A DNA stretch of 64,000 nt from positions 607,465 through 671,464 of the forward strand of contig NZ_LFMD02000005.1 of the NCBI RefSeq assembly GCF_015776785.2, in the 5' to 3' direction. Under the pieces are notes generated by a model. It saw nothing but the letters and a program-made list of their open reading frames with translations. It did no database searches and had not been told where the DNA came from. Every line of letters starts with the position of its first letter. Within the stretch, counting starts at the first letter, position 1. The DNA is from Kitasatospora sp. SUK 42 (lineage in GTDB: Bacteria; Actinomycetota; Actinomycetes; Streptomycetales; Streptomycetaceae). Of the stretch, positions 36,786 through 46,390 are shown piece after piece. Position numbers and translations under genes: made by a program.

Positions 36786-38363
36786 GTGCCCCGACCCCGC
36801 CTCGCCGCCGCCTTCCGCGCCACGGCCGCCACGGCCGCCGCCCTGCTGCTGGCCGGCCTCACCCCGGCCGCGGCCTCGGCCGCCCAGCCCGCCCCGCCGG
36901 TGCCGAACCTGACCTGGCAGCAGCCCTGCGCGGCCGGCTTCCAGTGCGACACCGCCCCGGTGCCGCTCGACTACCGCGCCCCGCACGGTCCGTCGATCCG
37001 GCTCGCCCTCATCCGCCGCCCCGCCGACGACCAGGTGCACCGGATCGGCACGCTGTTCTACAACCCGGGCGGCCCGGGCGTGCCCGGCACGATGGCGCTG
37101 CCCGCCGTCCTCGACCGCTTCCCCGAGCAGGTGCGCCGGCGCTTCGACATCGTCAGCTTCGACCCGCGCGGCATCGGCGCCTCCACCACCCTGAACTGCT
37201 TCCCGGACGCCGCCGCCGAACAGGCCCTGCTCGGCGGGCTCCCCGCGGGCTACCCGGTCGGCGCCGAGCAGCAGTCGCGCTGGGCCGACACGTACGCCCA
37301 GCTGGGCCGTCGGTGCGCCGGGAACGACCGGACCGGCCTGCTCGCCCACCTGTCCACCGCCGACGTCGCCCGCGACCTCGACCTGCTGCGCCAGGCCGTC
37401 GGCGACCGGCGGCTCAGCTACCTGGGCACCTCGTACGGGACGTACCTCGGCGCCACCTACGCCAACCTGTTCCCGGGCCGGGTGCGCGCCATGGTCCTGG
37501 ACAGCGCGATCGACCCGGCCGCCTGGTCCACCGGCCGCACCCCGCAGGACCGCGCGCTGCCGCCCTTCCTGCGCGCCGGCAGCGACCTCGCCTCGGCCCG
37601 AGCGCTGAACACCTTCCTCGACCGCTGCGGCGCCGCCGGCCCGGCGGCCTGCGCCTTCTCGGCGGGAGGACCGGAGGCGACCCGGGCGAAGTTCGCCGCG
37701 CTGACGGAGCGCCTGGACCGGGGGCCGATCACCGTCGGCACCGGAGCACAGGCGGTCACCTATGACCAGGCGAGCGCCGCCTCGACCATCGCCGTGCTGC
37801 TGTACGCCGTCGCACCGGTGCCGGGCGCCCCCGGCACCGGCTGGCCGGGCCTGGGCGAGCAGCTGCAGCGCCTGTGGACCGCTCCCGACACACCCGCGGC
37901 GCCGCTGCCGGTCGGCGGCCCGCCGAACCAGCCGCAGGTCCTCGGCGTGCTGTGCGCCGACACGGTCGACCCGCCCGCGGGCGCGGACTACCCGGCGCTC
38001 GCCGACCTCGCCCGGGCGCGCTCCGGCGCCGCCGGCCCGTACTGGGTCTGGCAGACCGAGCGCTGCGCCCAGTGGCCGGCCGAGGCCGCCCGGGACCGCT
38101 ACGACGGGCCGTGGGACCGGCCCACCGCCGCGCCCGTCCTGGTGGTCGCCAACACCGGCGACCCGGTCTGGCCGTACGAGGGCTCCCGCGCCCTGGCCGA
38201 CACCCTCGACCGCGGCCGCCTGCTGACCGTGGACGGCGGGGGCCACACCGTGCTCGGCAACCCGAGCGGCTGCGCCGCCGGCCACGAGGAGCGCTACCTC
38301 GTCGACGGCCTGCTGCCGCCGCGCGGCGAGGTCTGCGCCCCGGACCGGCAGCCGTTCGAGTAG
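36786..38363 (+). CDS. Secreted alpha/beta hydrolase, tripeptidyl-aminopeptidase (S33) type
   Basis: A 525-residue exported serine hydrolase. GTG 36786 begins MPRPRLAAAFRATAATAAA with a signal peptide ending near AASAAQP (~33). Catalytic features: oxyanion region YNPGGPGVPG (~90), nucleophile GTSYGT (~220), Asp in NTGDPVWPYE (~457) and His in GGGHTVLG (~488). The fold and CAGFQCDTAPVPLDY opening match Streptomyces SlpD/SlpE-like tripeptidyl aminopeptidases, which cleave tripeptides from protein N termini outside the cell. The conserved C-terminal Cys (CAAGH, EVC) is also present. The long frame upstream of 36786 lacks an RBS. Confidence 0.9.
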   Translation: MPRPRLAAAFRATAATAAALLLAGLTPAAASAAQPAPPVPNLTWQQPCAAGFQCDTAPVPLDYRAPHGPSIRLALIRRPADDQVHRIGTLFYNPGGPGVPGTMALPAVLDRFPEQVRRRFDIVSFDPRGIGASTTLNCFPDAAAEQALLGGLPAGYPVGAEQQSRWADTYAQLGRRCAGNDRTGLLAHLSTADVARDLDLLRQAVGDRRLSYLGTSYGTYLGATYANLFPGRVRAMVLDSAIDPAAWSTGRTPQDRALPPFLRAGSDLASARALNTFLDRCGAAGPAACAFSAGGPEATRAKFAALTERLDRGPITVGTGAQAVTYDQASAASTIAVLLYAVAPVPGAPGTGWPGLGEQLQRLWTAPDTPAAPLPVGGPPNQPQVLGVLCADTVDPPAGADYPALADLARARSGAAGPYWVWQTERCAQWPAEAARDRYDGPWDRPTAAPVLVVANTGDPVWPYEGSRALADTLDRGRLLTVDGGGHTVLGNPSGCAAGHEERYLVDGLLPPRGEVCAPDRQPFE

Positions 38364-38372
38364 CCCCGCCCG

Positions 38373-38399
38373 ACGGGCCCCGCCGAGGGCGGGGTCCGT
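38373..38399 (+). terminator. Hairpin terminator after the exported hydrolase
   Basis: A 12-bp stem (one G-U pair) with a GAG loop starts 10 nt after the stop codon. Confidence 0.7.
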
Positions 38400-38534
38400 C
38401 CGGTCGCGACCGCCGCCCGGCCGCCGGGTCCGTCGCGTTCGACGGCTGTTCAGCGGATCGTGGCTCGGCCGATGATCTCTGACCGCTCCCGGAACCTACG
38501 GTCAGGGACCCGAACCACCCCACTTGGAGCGAAC

Positions 38535-40538
38535 ATGCACGACGATCAGGCGCCCGAGCACGGCTGCGGCTGCCCGCGGACCGCCGACCTCGACGGGGAC
38601 GGGCCCGCCGCCGCCAGCCGCCGCCGGTTCCTGCGCGGGGCCGGGCTGCTGGGTGCCGGGGTCGGCTCCGCCGGGCTGGGCCTGCTGTCCGCCGGGCCCG
38701 CCTCGGCCGCCCCGAAGCCGAACGACCAGCAGGACCAGCAGGGCCGGAACCAGCAGTCCGGCGGGAAGCCGGGGAAGCGCGGGAACCGCTGGCAGCCCGA
38801 TCCGGACGCCCGGCAGTTCACCGTGGCCGTGCTGCCCGACACCCAGTACCTGTTCGACCAGGACCGGATCCACCCCGCGCCGCTGGAGGCCTCCGTCCGG
38901 TACGTGCTCGACGGCGGGGTCAACCGCGAGGACGGCACGGACGACAACATCGTCTTCCTCGCCCACCTCGGCGACGTCACCGAGAACGGGCTGGCCGCCG
39001 AGTACGCCGAGGTCACCAAGGTGTTCGGCCTGCTGGACGACGCGGGCGCCGCCTACGGCGTGCTGGCCGGCAACCACGACGTCCGCTCCTCGACCGACGA
39101 CCGGCGCGGCACCACCCCGTACCTGGAGACCTTCAGCAAGGCCAGGGCCGCCCGCACCGCCGGCTACCGAGGCTCCAGCCCGGACGGCTACAACACCTGC
39201 CACGTCTTCCGGGCGGGCGGCCGGGACTGGATGCTGCTCTCGCTGGACTGGCGGCTGTCGGACGCCGGCTTCGCCTGGGCCAACGGCGTGATCGCCGCCA
39301 ACCCCACGCTCCCGGTGATCCTGACCACCCATGAGCTGGCCTACGCCGGCGCCGACGGCAAGGCCTCGCTGTCCGACTACGGCAAGCGGCTGTGGGACAA
39401 ACTGATCAGCGGCAACGACCAGATCTTCCTCACCGTCAACGGGCACTACTGGCCGCCCGGCCGCACCGTGCTGAAGAACAAGGCCGGGCACGACGTGCAC
39501 GTCCACATCACCAACTACCAGGACCGCTACTACGGCGGCGCGGCGATGCTCCGCAGCTACCGCTTCGACCTGGACCGCAACACCATCGACGTGTCGACCT
39601 TCTCGCCGTGGATCCAGCAGACCGCCGCCGAGAACCGCAACGCGCTGGCGGCCCGGGAGGCGGAGCTGACCTCGGACGTGGACCGCTTCTCGATCCCGAT
39701 CGACTTCGAGCAGCGCTTCGCCGCCTTCGCACCCGTCCCGCAGCGCCCGGCGCGGAGGCCCGCCGAACTGCTGGTGCGCGACACCGTGGCCTACTGGCGC
39801 TTCGACGGCGGAGGTGGCGACGGTACGGCCGTCGGCGCGCAGCAGGTCGTCAAGGACCTGTCGGGGCAGGGCAACGACCTGCTGCCGCGGACCGCGCCGG
39901 GCACGGCCGAGCCGGCGCTCACCTGGTCCGCCGAGCACCACCCCGACCAGCCGGGCCACGGCAGCGTGCTCTTCGACGGCAAGCGCTCGCCGGTGCGCGG
40001 CGGCTACCTGGAGACCGCCCCGAACGCGCCGGTGAACCGGGAGACCTTCGAGCGCGGCTTCACCGTCGAGGCCTTCTTCAAGCTGCCCGCCGACTGGGAC
40101 TCCGGGCAGAGCCGCTGGTCGGCGATCCTCAGCCGCTGGGGGGCGGCTGGCGAGGCGGGGAGGAGCGGCCCCTCGACGGACGAGCAGGAGCCGATCGCCA
40201 CGCTCAGCGTCTCCGAGGCCCCGGCACTCCAGTGGTGCGTCTACCCGCTCAACCAGTCCGGGGCGTCGACCTGTTGGGGCCACCAGCTGCCGCTGGACCG
40301 ATGGTGGCACGTGGCGGTGGTCAACGACGGGAAGCTCAGCCGGATGTACGTGGAGGGCTGCGAGGTGGCGCGCAACCCCGCGACCCCGGCGGTCGGGCTG
40401 ACCACGCTGGGGCGCCCGTGGATGCTCGGCGGCTACTCCTACGCGGGGGTGCTCGACAAGGTGTTCCACGGGTACGTCGGCGACGTGCGGATCGTGCGGC
40501 GGGCGCTGCGGGTGGGCGAGTTCATGAACGCCCGCTGA
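38535..40538 (+). CDS. Tat-exported metallophosphoesterase with LamG-like domain
   Basis: A 667-residue exported enzyme. ATG 38535 has GGAG upstream. A Tat signal, SRRRFLRGAGLLG, lies at ~30-42, followed by a Gln/Asn-rich linker. The calcineurin-like phosphoesterase core spans ~90-380: LPDTQYL, HLGDVTENG, GNHDVRS, TTHEL and VNGHYWPPG, with metal-binding Asp, His and Asn. Around 415-665 a LamG/concanavalin-type domain (VAYWRFDGGGGDG, GFTVEAFFKLP, WWHVAVVNDG) may bind glycans. The likely role is extracellular phosphate release or wall/teichoic-acid turnover. It is convergent with a second phosphoesterase. Confidence 0.9.
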   Translation: MHDDQAPEHGCGCPRTADLDGDGPAAASRRRFLRGAGLLGAGVGSAGLGLLSAGPASAAPKPNDQQDQQGRNQQSGGKPGKRGNRWQPDPDARQFTVAVLPDTQYLFDQDRIHPAPLEASVRYVLDGGVNREDGTDDNIVFLAHLGDVTENGLAAEYAEVTKVFGLLDDAGAAYGVLAGNHDVRSSTDDRRGTTPYLETFSKARAARTAGYRGSSPDGYNTCHVFRAGGRDWMLLSLDWRLSDAGFAWANGVIAANPTLPVILTTHELAYAGADGKASLSDYGKRLWDKLISGNDQIFLTVNGHYWPPGRTVLKNKAGHDVHVHITNYQDRYYGGAAMLRSYRFDLDRNTIDVSTFSPWIQQTAAENRNALAAREAELTSDVDRFSIPIDFEQRFAAFAPVPQRPARRPAELLVRDTVAYWRFDGGGGDGTAVGAQQVVKDLSGQGNDLLPRTAPGTAEPALTWSAEHHPDQPGHGSVLFDGKRSPVRGGYLETAPNAPVNRETFERGFTVEAFFKLPADWDSGQSRWSAILSRWGAAGEAGRSGPSTDEQEPIATLSVSEAPALQWCVYPLNQSGASTCWGHQLPLDRWWHVAVVNDGKLSRMYVEGCEVARNPATPAVGLTTLGRPWMLGGYSYAGVLDKVFHGYVGDVRIVRRALRVGEFMNAR

Positions 40539-40595
40539 CCGCCCGCCCTTCCTCCGCCGTCCGTTCGCCTTCCGTCCGCCCTCCGCCGGAACGCG

Positions 40596-40631
40596 GGTAC
40601 CGCCGGGCCCTCGCCAGGGCCCGGCGGTACC
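40596..40631. terminator. Bidirectional terminator, 16-bp perfect stem
   Basis: Arms 40596-40611 and 40616-40631, loop CGCC, between two convergent phosphoesterase genes. Confidence 0.88.
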
Positions 40632-40666
40632 GGGATCATGCGCCCGACGGGTCGTCGGGCCGTGGG

Positions 40667-42520
40667 TCAGGCGCGACGGCCACGCTTGCGGCGGGCGTAG
40701 TAGACCGCGCCGCCGCCGGCCGCCAGCAGCGCCGCGGCCACGGCCGCGATCGGGCCGGTGCCGGAGTTGGCGCCGGTCTCGGCCAGCGGCGGGCCGGAGA
40801 CGGTGCTGGTGGCCCCGGCGACCGCGGTGCCGGAGTTGCCGTTTCCGGTTCCGTTCCCGTTCCCGTTCCCGTCCGCCGAACCGGCCGGGGTGGTGGTGGG
40901 GCCGCCGGTGGGCCGGCCGGTCGGGGAGCCGTCACCGCCGGCCGGCTGGCCGGTGGCCGGGTCGAGCAGCAGGGTGGCCGATTGGGCGTTCTTGAAGTCG
41001 AACATGCCCTCGATGGAGCCGGCGCGCTCGTCGAAGGAGGAGTCGCCGATCCGGCCGGTCTTCCAGTTGTCCTCGACGAAGCGCAGGATCGAGGACTGGT
41101 CGGTGAGCGCGTGGTCGACGAAGTTCGTCCTGGCGTACGGCGACAGCACCATCAGCGGCAGGCGCGGGCCGTAGCCGCAGCGGTCGGCGTAGCCGCCCGA
41201 GCCGGCGTCCTTGCCGCACTGGCCGGCGCCGCTCAGACTGTCGTTGGCGGCGTCGCGCGAGCCGTTGACCGGCTCGGCGAACTTGTGGTCGTACCAGCCG
41301 TCCGAGTCGTCGTAGGCGATGACGACGGCGGTGGAGGCCCAGTCCTTGGACTTCTGGAGCTTGTTCAGGGTGTCGACGACGAAGTGCTGCTCGTCCAGCG
41401 GGTCGGAGTAACCGGCGTGGCCGTCCTGGTAGTTGGCGGCCTTGAGGTAGCTGACGGCGGGCAGGTTGCCGTTGGCCAGCACGGCGTCGAAGTCGGTGAG
41501 GTCGTACTGGTGGTTCGCCTGGCCGTTGTGGCCGACCTCGTCCACGTTCTTGGGGGCCAGGTGGCCCGGGTTCGCGGTGGACTTGTAGTACTGGAACGGC
41601 TCGTGGTGCGGGTTGTAGTCGGTCTGCGAGGCGCCCACGATGTTGTTGTGGGCGGTGTCGCAGGCGGCCTTGCCGTCCTTGGTGCCGGTCGGCTTGAAAC
41701 CGCCCTGGAACCAGCCCCAGGTGACGCCCTTGTCGTTGAGCAGGTCGCCGATGTTCTTGCCGGTCATCACCAGCTGGTTGTGCTTGGGGTTGGAGCAGTC
41801 GTCGTAGCCCGGGTCCGGGTCGTTGATGACGGTGCCCACGCCGTTGGCGTCCGGGGAGGCCACCACGTAGGCGTCGGTGGTCTTCTGACCGGTCTTCGGG
41901 TCGATCGGGTAGCCGCCGTGGGTCTGGCCGGAGACCAGGTTGAGCGCGCCGGGGGTGGACGGACCGAAGGTGGTGCCGAAGGAGTTGTCGCTCATCGCGA
42001 AGCGCTGGGCGTAGTTCCACAGGCCGGTGACGGTGTTGCCGTCGTAGTAGTCCATCACCAGGCCGGGCTGGGTGAACATCGGGGCCTTGCAGCTCTCGAC
42101 GTCGGTGTGCTCGACGAACTTGTCCATCTTCCCGCCGTTGAAGGCGAGTTGCTCGGCCTTGTAGGTGTGGTCCTGGTCGCAGGTGACGGCCTGCGCCGGG
42201 GTCAGGCGCTTCGGGTTGGTGCCGTTCGGGTTCTTGTGGAGCAGGTCGTCGCCGAGACCGTCGACCTTGGGGGTGTCCGGCTTGGCGGTGAACTTCACCT
42301 TGTCGTCGGCGGTGTTGGCCGCGTTCGGGTAGGTGCCGAAGTAGTGGTCGAAGGAGACGTTCTCCTGGAAGATCACCACCAGGTGCTTGATCGGTGTGGC
42401 GGTCTGCGGGCCGTCGGCCGCGAAGGCGGCGGGCGCACCGCCGAAGGCGGCCAGTGAGGCCGCGCCGACCAGGCCGGCGCCGTACCGGAGCCACCGCTTG
42501 CGGGTGGGGACTGCGTGCAT
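40667..42520 (-). CDS. Sortase-anchored phosphoesterase (phospholipase C / acid phosphatase family)
   Basis: A 617-residue surface protein. ATG 42520 has GAGGAA 7 nt upstream. Signal peptide MHAVPTRKRWLRYGAGLVG ends near AAFAADG (~37). The enzyme part opens with KHLVVIFQENVSFDHYFG, the metal-binding start of the phosphoesterase family that includes phospholipase C, and continues with GLVMDYYDGN, PHHEPFQYY and YDDSDGWYDHK. The C terminus has a Pro/Thr/Gly/Asn stalk, then LAETG (~586), a hydrophobic helix and RRKRGRR: a sortase E-type cell-wall anchor. A PHO-box-like direct repeat upstream suggests phosphate control. Confidence 0.93.
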   Translation of the reverse strand: MHAVPTRKRWLRYGAGLVGAASLAAFGGAPAAFAADGPQTATPIKHLVVIFQENVSFDHYFGTYPNAANTADDKVKFTAKPDTPKVDGLGDDLLHKNPNGTNPKRLTPAQAVTCDQDHTYKAEQLAFNGGKMDKFVEHTDVESCKAPMFTQPGLVMDYYDGNTVTGLWNYAQRFAMSDNSFGTTFGPSTPGALNLVSGQTHGGYPIDPKTGQKTTDAYVVASPDANGVGTVINDPDPGYDDCSNPKHNQLVMTGKNIGDLLNDKGVTWGWFQGGFKPTGTKDGKAACDTAHNNIVGASQTDYNPHHEPFQYYKSTANPGHLAPKNVDEVGHNGQANHQYDLTDFDAVLANGNLPAVSYLKAANYQDGHAGYSDPLDEQHFVVDTLNKLQKSKDWASTAVVIAYDDSDGWYDHKFAEPVNGSRDAANDSLSGAGQCGKDAGSGGYADRCGYGPRLPLMVLSPYARTNFVDHALTDQSSILRFVEDNWKTGRIGDSSFDERAGSIEGMFDFKNAQSATLLLDPATGQPAGGDGSPTGRPTGGPTTTPAGSADGNGNGNGTGNGNSGTAVAGATSTVSGPPLAETGANSGTGPIAAVAAALLAAGGGAVYYARRKRGRRA

Positions 42521-42635
42521 GGTTGGTTCCTCGGACGTCATCGTCATCAGTGTCAGGAGTTGGGGCCGTGACGCGCGTAGCACGCGCGGTGCGGCGGCTA
42601 GAAGCTAGACGTGGCAGATGAACGCGCTTGACGAG

Positions 42636-42657
42636 TGCATGTGAACCATTGGTAAAC
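42636..42657 (-). promoter_or_regulatory. Candidate PHO box (two 11-nt direct repeats)
   Basis: On the minus strand GTTTACCAATG is followed directly by GTTCACATGCA. This fits the 11-nt direct repeat units (GTTCACC core) bound by PhoP in Streptomyces. It lies 116-137 nt before the phosphoesterase start. Confidence 0.5.
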
Positions 42658-42791
42658 CGCAACGGTACGGAATGATGCGCCGGAGCGGCCAATCGGGGGA
42701 CAAGTCTGTCGATGTCCATCGAATTGGCGTCGAATGCGGGCGTTGGTCCGTGTTCGTCCTTTCTGGCGGCTCCGGATCGGCTCCGGCGGCC

Positions 42792-43436
42792 TCAGGCCAG
42801 CAGCGTCGCCTCGACTCCGGCCAGCACCGCCGCCAGGCCCTGCTCGTAGCCCAGGTCGAAGTCCTGGAACATCACCCGGCCCGCCTCGGCCGCGAGCGGG
42901 TGGGCGGCCAGCCGTTCGGCGCGCGCCTCGACGTCCTGGCCCTCCTCGCCGGCGAAGGGGTTGGGGCCCATGGCCTGCTCCTCGACGACGTAGCCGATGG
43001 TGTAGCTGTACGCGGTCTGCCAGGCGCGGGCGGCGGCGGCCGGGCTGAAGCCCGCCCCGATCAGGACGCGCAGCGCGGCGTCCAGGCCGGGCGCGTACGA
43101 GGTGTCCGTGAAGCGGGCGCCGCTGTAGACCCTGGCGCCGTCGCGGTAGCGCAGCAGGTGGGCGCGGAGCGTGCGCATGGTCGCGAGGTACTCCTGGCGC
43201 CAGTCGCCCGCGGGCGGCGGCGCCTCGGCCGTCATGCGGCGCATGATCTCGGTCGCCATCTCGTCGAGCAGCGCCTGCTTGTCCTTGAAGTGCCAGTACA
43301 GCGCCGGTGCCTTGACGTCCAGTTCGGTGGCGATCGCGCGCAGGGTGAGGCCGTCGAGGCCGACCTCGTTCAGCAGCCTCAGGGCGGTGTCGACGACCTG
43401 GGCGCGGTCGAGCTTGGGGGTTCTCCGCAGTGTCAC
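42792..43436 (-). CDS. TetR-family regulator (TetR_C type)
   Basis: A 214-residue regulator with HTH (LTLRAIATELDVKAPALYWH, ~29-48) and a C-terminal domain of the classical TetR repressor type (YTIGYVVEEQA; ERLAAHPLAAE). GTG 43436 is the start that leaves the operator outside the gene. It is divergent from a FAD monooxygenase by 70 nt with two copies of a TTAACG palindrome. The arrangement mirrors tetracycline- and rifamycin-type resistance systems, where the repressor senses the enzyme's substrate. Confidence 0.92.
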   Translation of the reverse strand: MTLRRTPKLDRAQVVDTALRLLNEVGLDGLTLRAIATELDVKAPALYWHFKDKQALLDEMATEIMRRMTAEAPPPAGDWRQEYLATMRTLRAHLLRYRDGARVYSGARFTDTSYAPGLDAALRVLIGAGFSPAAAARAWQTAYSYTIGYVVEEQAMGPNPFAGEEGQDVEARAERLAAHPLAAEAGRVMFQDFDLGYEQGLAAVLAGVEATLLA

Positions 43437-43446
43437 GGTTGACAGT

Positions 43447-43459
43447 TTAACGCCGTTAA
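43447..43459. promoter_or_regulatory. TetR operator 1, TTAACGCCGTTAA
   Basis: A perfect 13-bp palindrome 11 nt from the TetR start. Confidence 0.75.
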
Positions 43460-43483
43460 GTGCAAGCTGCGGGCAACGGCTAC

Positions 43484-43496
43484 TTAACAACGTTAA
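43484..43496. promoter_or_regulatory. TetR operator 2, TTAACAACGTTAA
   Basis: The same palindrome with one altered base, 11 nt before the monooxygenase GTG and overlapping its RBS (AAGGAGG), so a bound repressor could block both transcription and translation. Confidence 0.7.
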
Positions 43497-43506
43497 GGAG
43501 GTTCCC

Positions 43507-44970
<1,464 letters not shown>

Positions 44971-45050
44971 CCGGGGCTCTGCCGGGGCCCTGCCGGGGGC
45001 AGCCGCTACGGCGCCCGGGACACCGGCACCCCGAGCGCCGGAACCGGCCG

Positions 45051-46349
45051 TCAGCTCACAACGGTGTAAGGGAGCCCCTCGCTTGAGCAGAGCCGTTCCA
45101 GCCGACCCACCGAGACGGGCTGGGGCCCCGGGAATGGCAGATCGGCGGGGGAGTTGACGAACACCGCCCGCTTCGAGACCCTCCGGATCTCGGAGACCAT
45201 CATCTCCAGCAGCCCGGTGCGGGCGCCGGCCGCGGGATGGGCGAGCCACCGCCACACGTCGGTCACCACGACGACGTCGAGCGAGTTGTCCGGAAGCGGA
45301 ATGATGATTCCGGCGCAGGACCAGTGCTCGGGAGTGGAGGTGGTGTCCTCGGAGAAGAGGGTCACACCGTCGAAACCGACGGTGTCCTCCTTCCCCCCGA
45401 TCAGCAGCGACTTCTCCCCGTCCCGCGGCAACGCCTCCTCGGGTACGGGAGGCAGGAGGGAGCATCCCTTCCCCAGCGCGTTGAGGTAGGTGTACAGCTC
45501 CTCGACGCGCTTCAGGTGCAGGGCGATGCCGTCCCCGGGCTCCTCGTTCCTGTTGGAGTAGCGCTCGATCTCCAGGGCGAGGCTCCGGTGCGTCGTGTAG
45601 GTCTTCCACCACCCGGCGAAGTTGGCCGCCTCCAGTTCGTCGGCGGGCTTGCGCGGATGGGGGTAGTGGATGCCCCAGCCGTCCTCGACGAAGTCGAAGC
45701 TGTTGCCCAGCAGGTGGAGGCGGTAGGAGAGGTCGCTGTCCTCGTACCCGTAGGTGCGGGACGCGTCGAAGCCCCCCGCTGCCACGTAGGCGCTCGTCTC
45801 CACGGAGAAGTTGCCCGACCAGCCCCAGACCCACGGCATGCGGAGGTCCCGCAGCGCCGGGAAGCCCTGCCGGACGTCCGCCATCCCGGAGTCCTCCCCG
45901 AACGCGCCGGAGGAGTTGTCGACGGAGTGGCGGGTGAGGACCGCCGCCCACTCGTCTCCCTGCTCGGCGCCCGGAGAGTGCCCGTGGCACATGCCGACTC
46001 CGGTGCGCCCCGACGCCTCGCCGTGGAAGGCGAGGTGAGCGGCGACGTACCCGGAGGGCACCAGGATCCCGCAGTCGAGGAAGGCGACGACGGGGCTCCC
46101 GGCGAGCCTGGCACCCTCGTCGCGGGCACGTGACGGCGACTTCGGGTCGGCCTGGGAGACGTGCAACTCCAGGTCGAGCCGCGAGGCGTAGCGCGCGCAC
46201 ACCTCGGGTGTGTCGTCGGTGGAGTCGTCATCCATCACGAGCACCCGGAAGTTCCTGTGGGTCTGCTCGGCCAGCGTGCCCAACGTGAGGGCGAGCATGT
46301 CGGCGTGTTGGTAGCTGGGGATCACCACGGTCAGATCAGGCGTGGTCAT
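45051..46349 (-). CDS. GT2 glycosyltransferase with C-terminal methyltransferase-like region
   Basis: A 432-residue inverting glycosyltransferase. The N-terminal ~250 residues are GT-A fold family 2: LTVVIPSYQHADM, VMDDDSTDDTPEV (nucleotide-sugar and metal binding), AFLDCGILVPSGY, WGWSGNFSVET and YGYEDSDLSYRL (ED catalytic pair). From ~310 a different region appears, with IPLPDNSLDVVVVTDVWRWL and MMVSEIRRVSKRAVFVNS, which resembles the second half of a class I methyltransferase, but the Gly-rich SAM loop is not evident, so it may be inactive. Last gene of a three-gene operon, 41 nt after the epimerase. Confidence 0.88.
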   Translation of the reverse strand: MTTPDLTVVIPSYQHADMLALTLGTLAEQTHRNFRVLVMDDDSTDDTPEVCARYASRLDLELHVSQADPKSPSRARDEGARLAGSPVVAFLDCGILVPSGYVAAHLAFHGEASGRTGVGMCHGHSPGAEQGDEWAAVLTRHSVDNSSGAFGEDSGMADVRQGFPALRDLRMPWVWGWSGNFSVETSAYVAAGGFDASRTYGYEDSDLSYRLHLLGNSFDFVEDGWGIHYPHPRKPADELEAANFAGWWKTYTTHRSLALEIERYSNRNEEPGDGIALHLKRVEELYTYLNALGKGCSLLPPVPEEALPRDGEKSLLIGGKEDTVGFDGVTLFSEDTTSTPEHWSCAGIIIPLPDNSLDVVVVTDVWRWLAHPAAGARTGLLEMMVSEIRRVSKRAVFVNSPADLPFPGPQPVSVGRLERLCSSEGLPYTVVS

Positions 46350-46390
46350 GAAGCGGCTCCTTGTCTGCTGGAAGGTGGTCGAGACGCAAC

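Noticed and set aside
39392..42457. A plus-strand 1,021-codon frame over two phosphoesterase genes
   Set aside because: It runs across a real terminator and antisense to a gene with signal peptide, catalytic motifs and sortase anchor.
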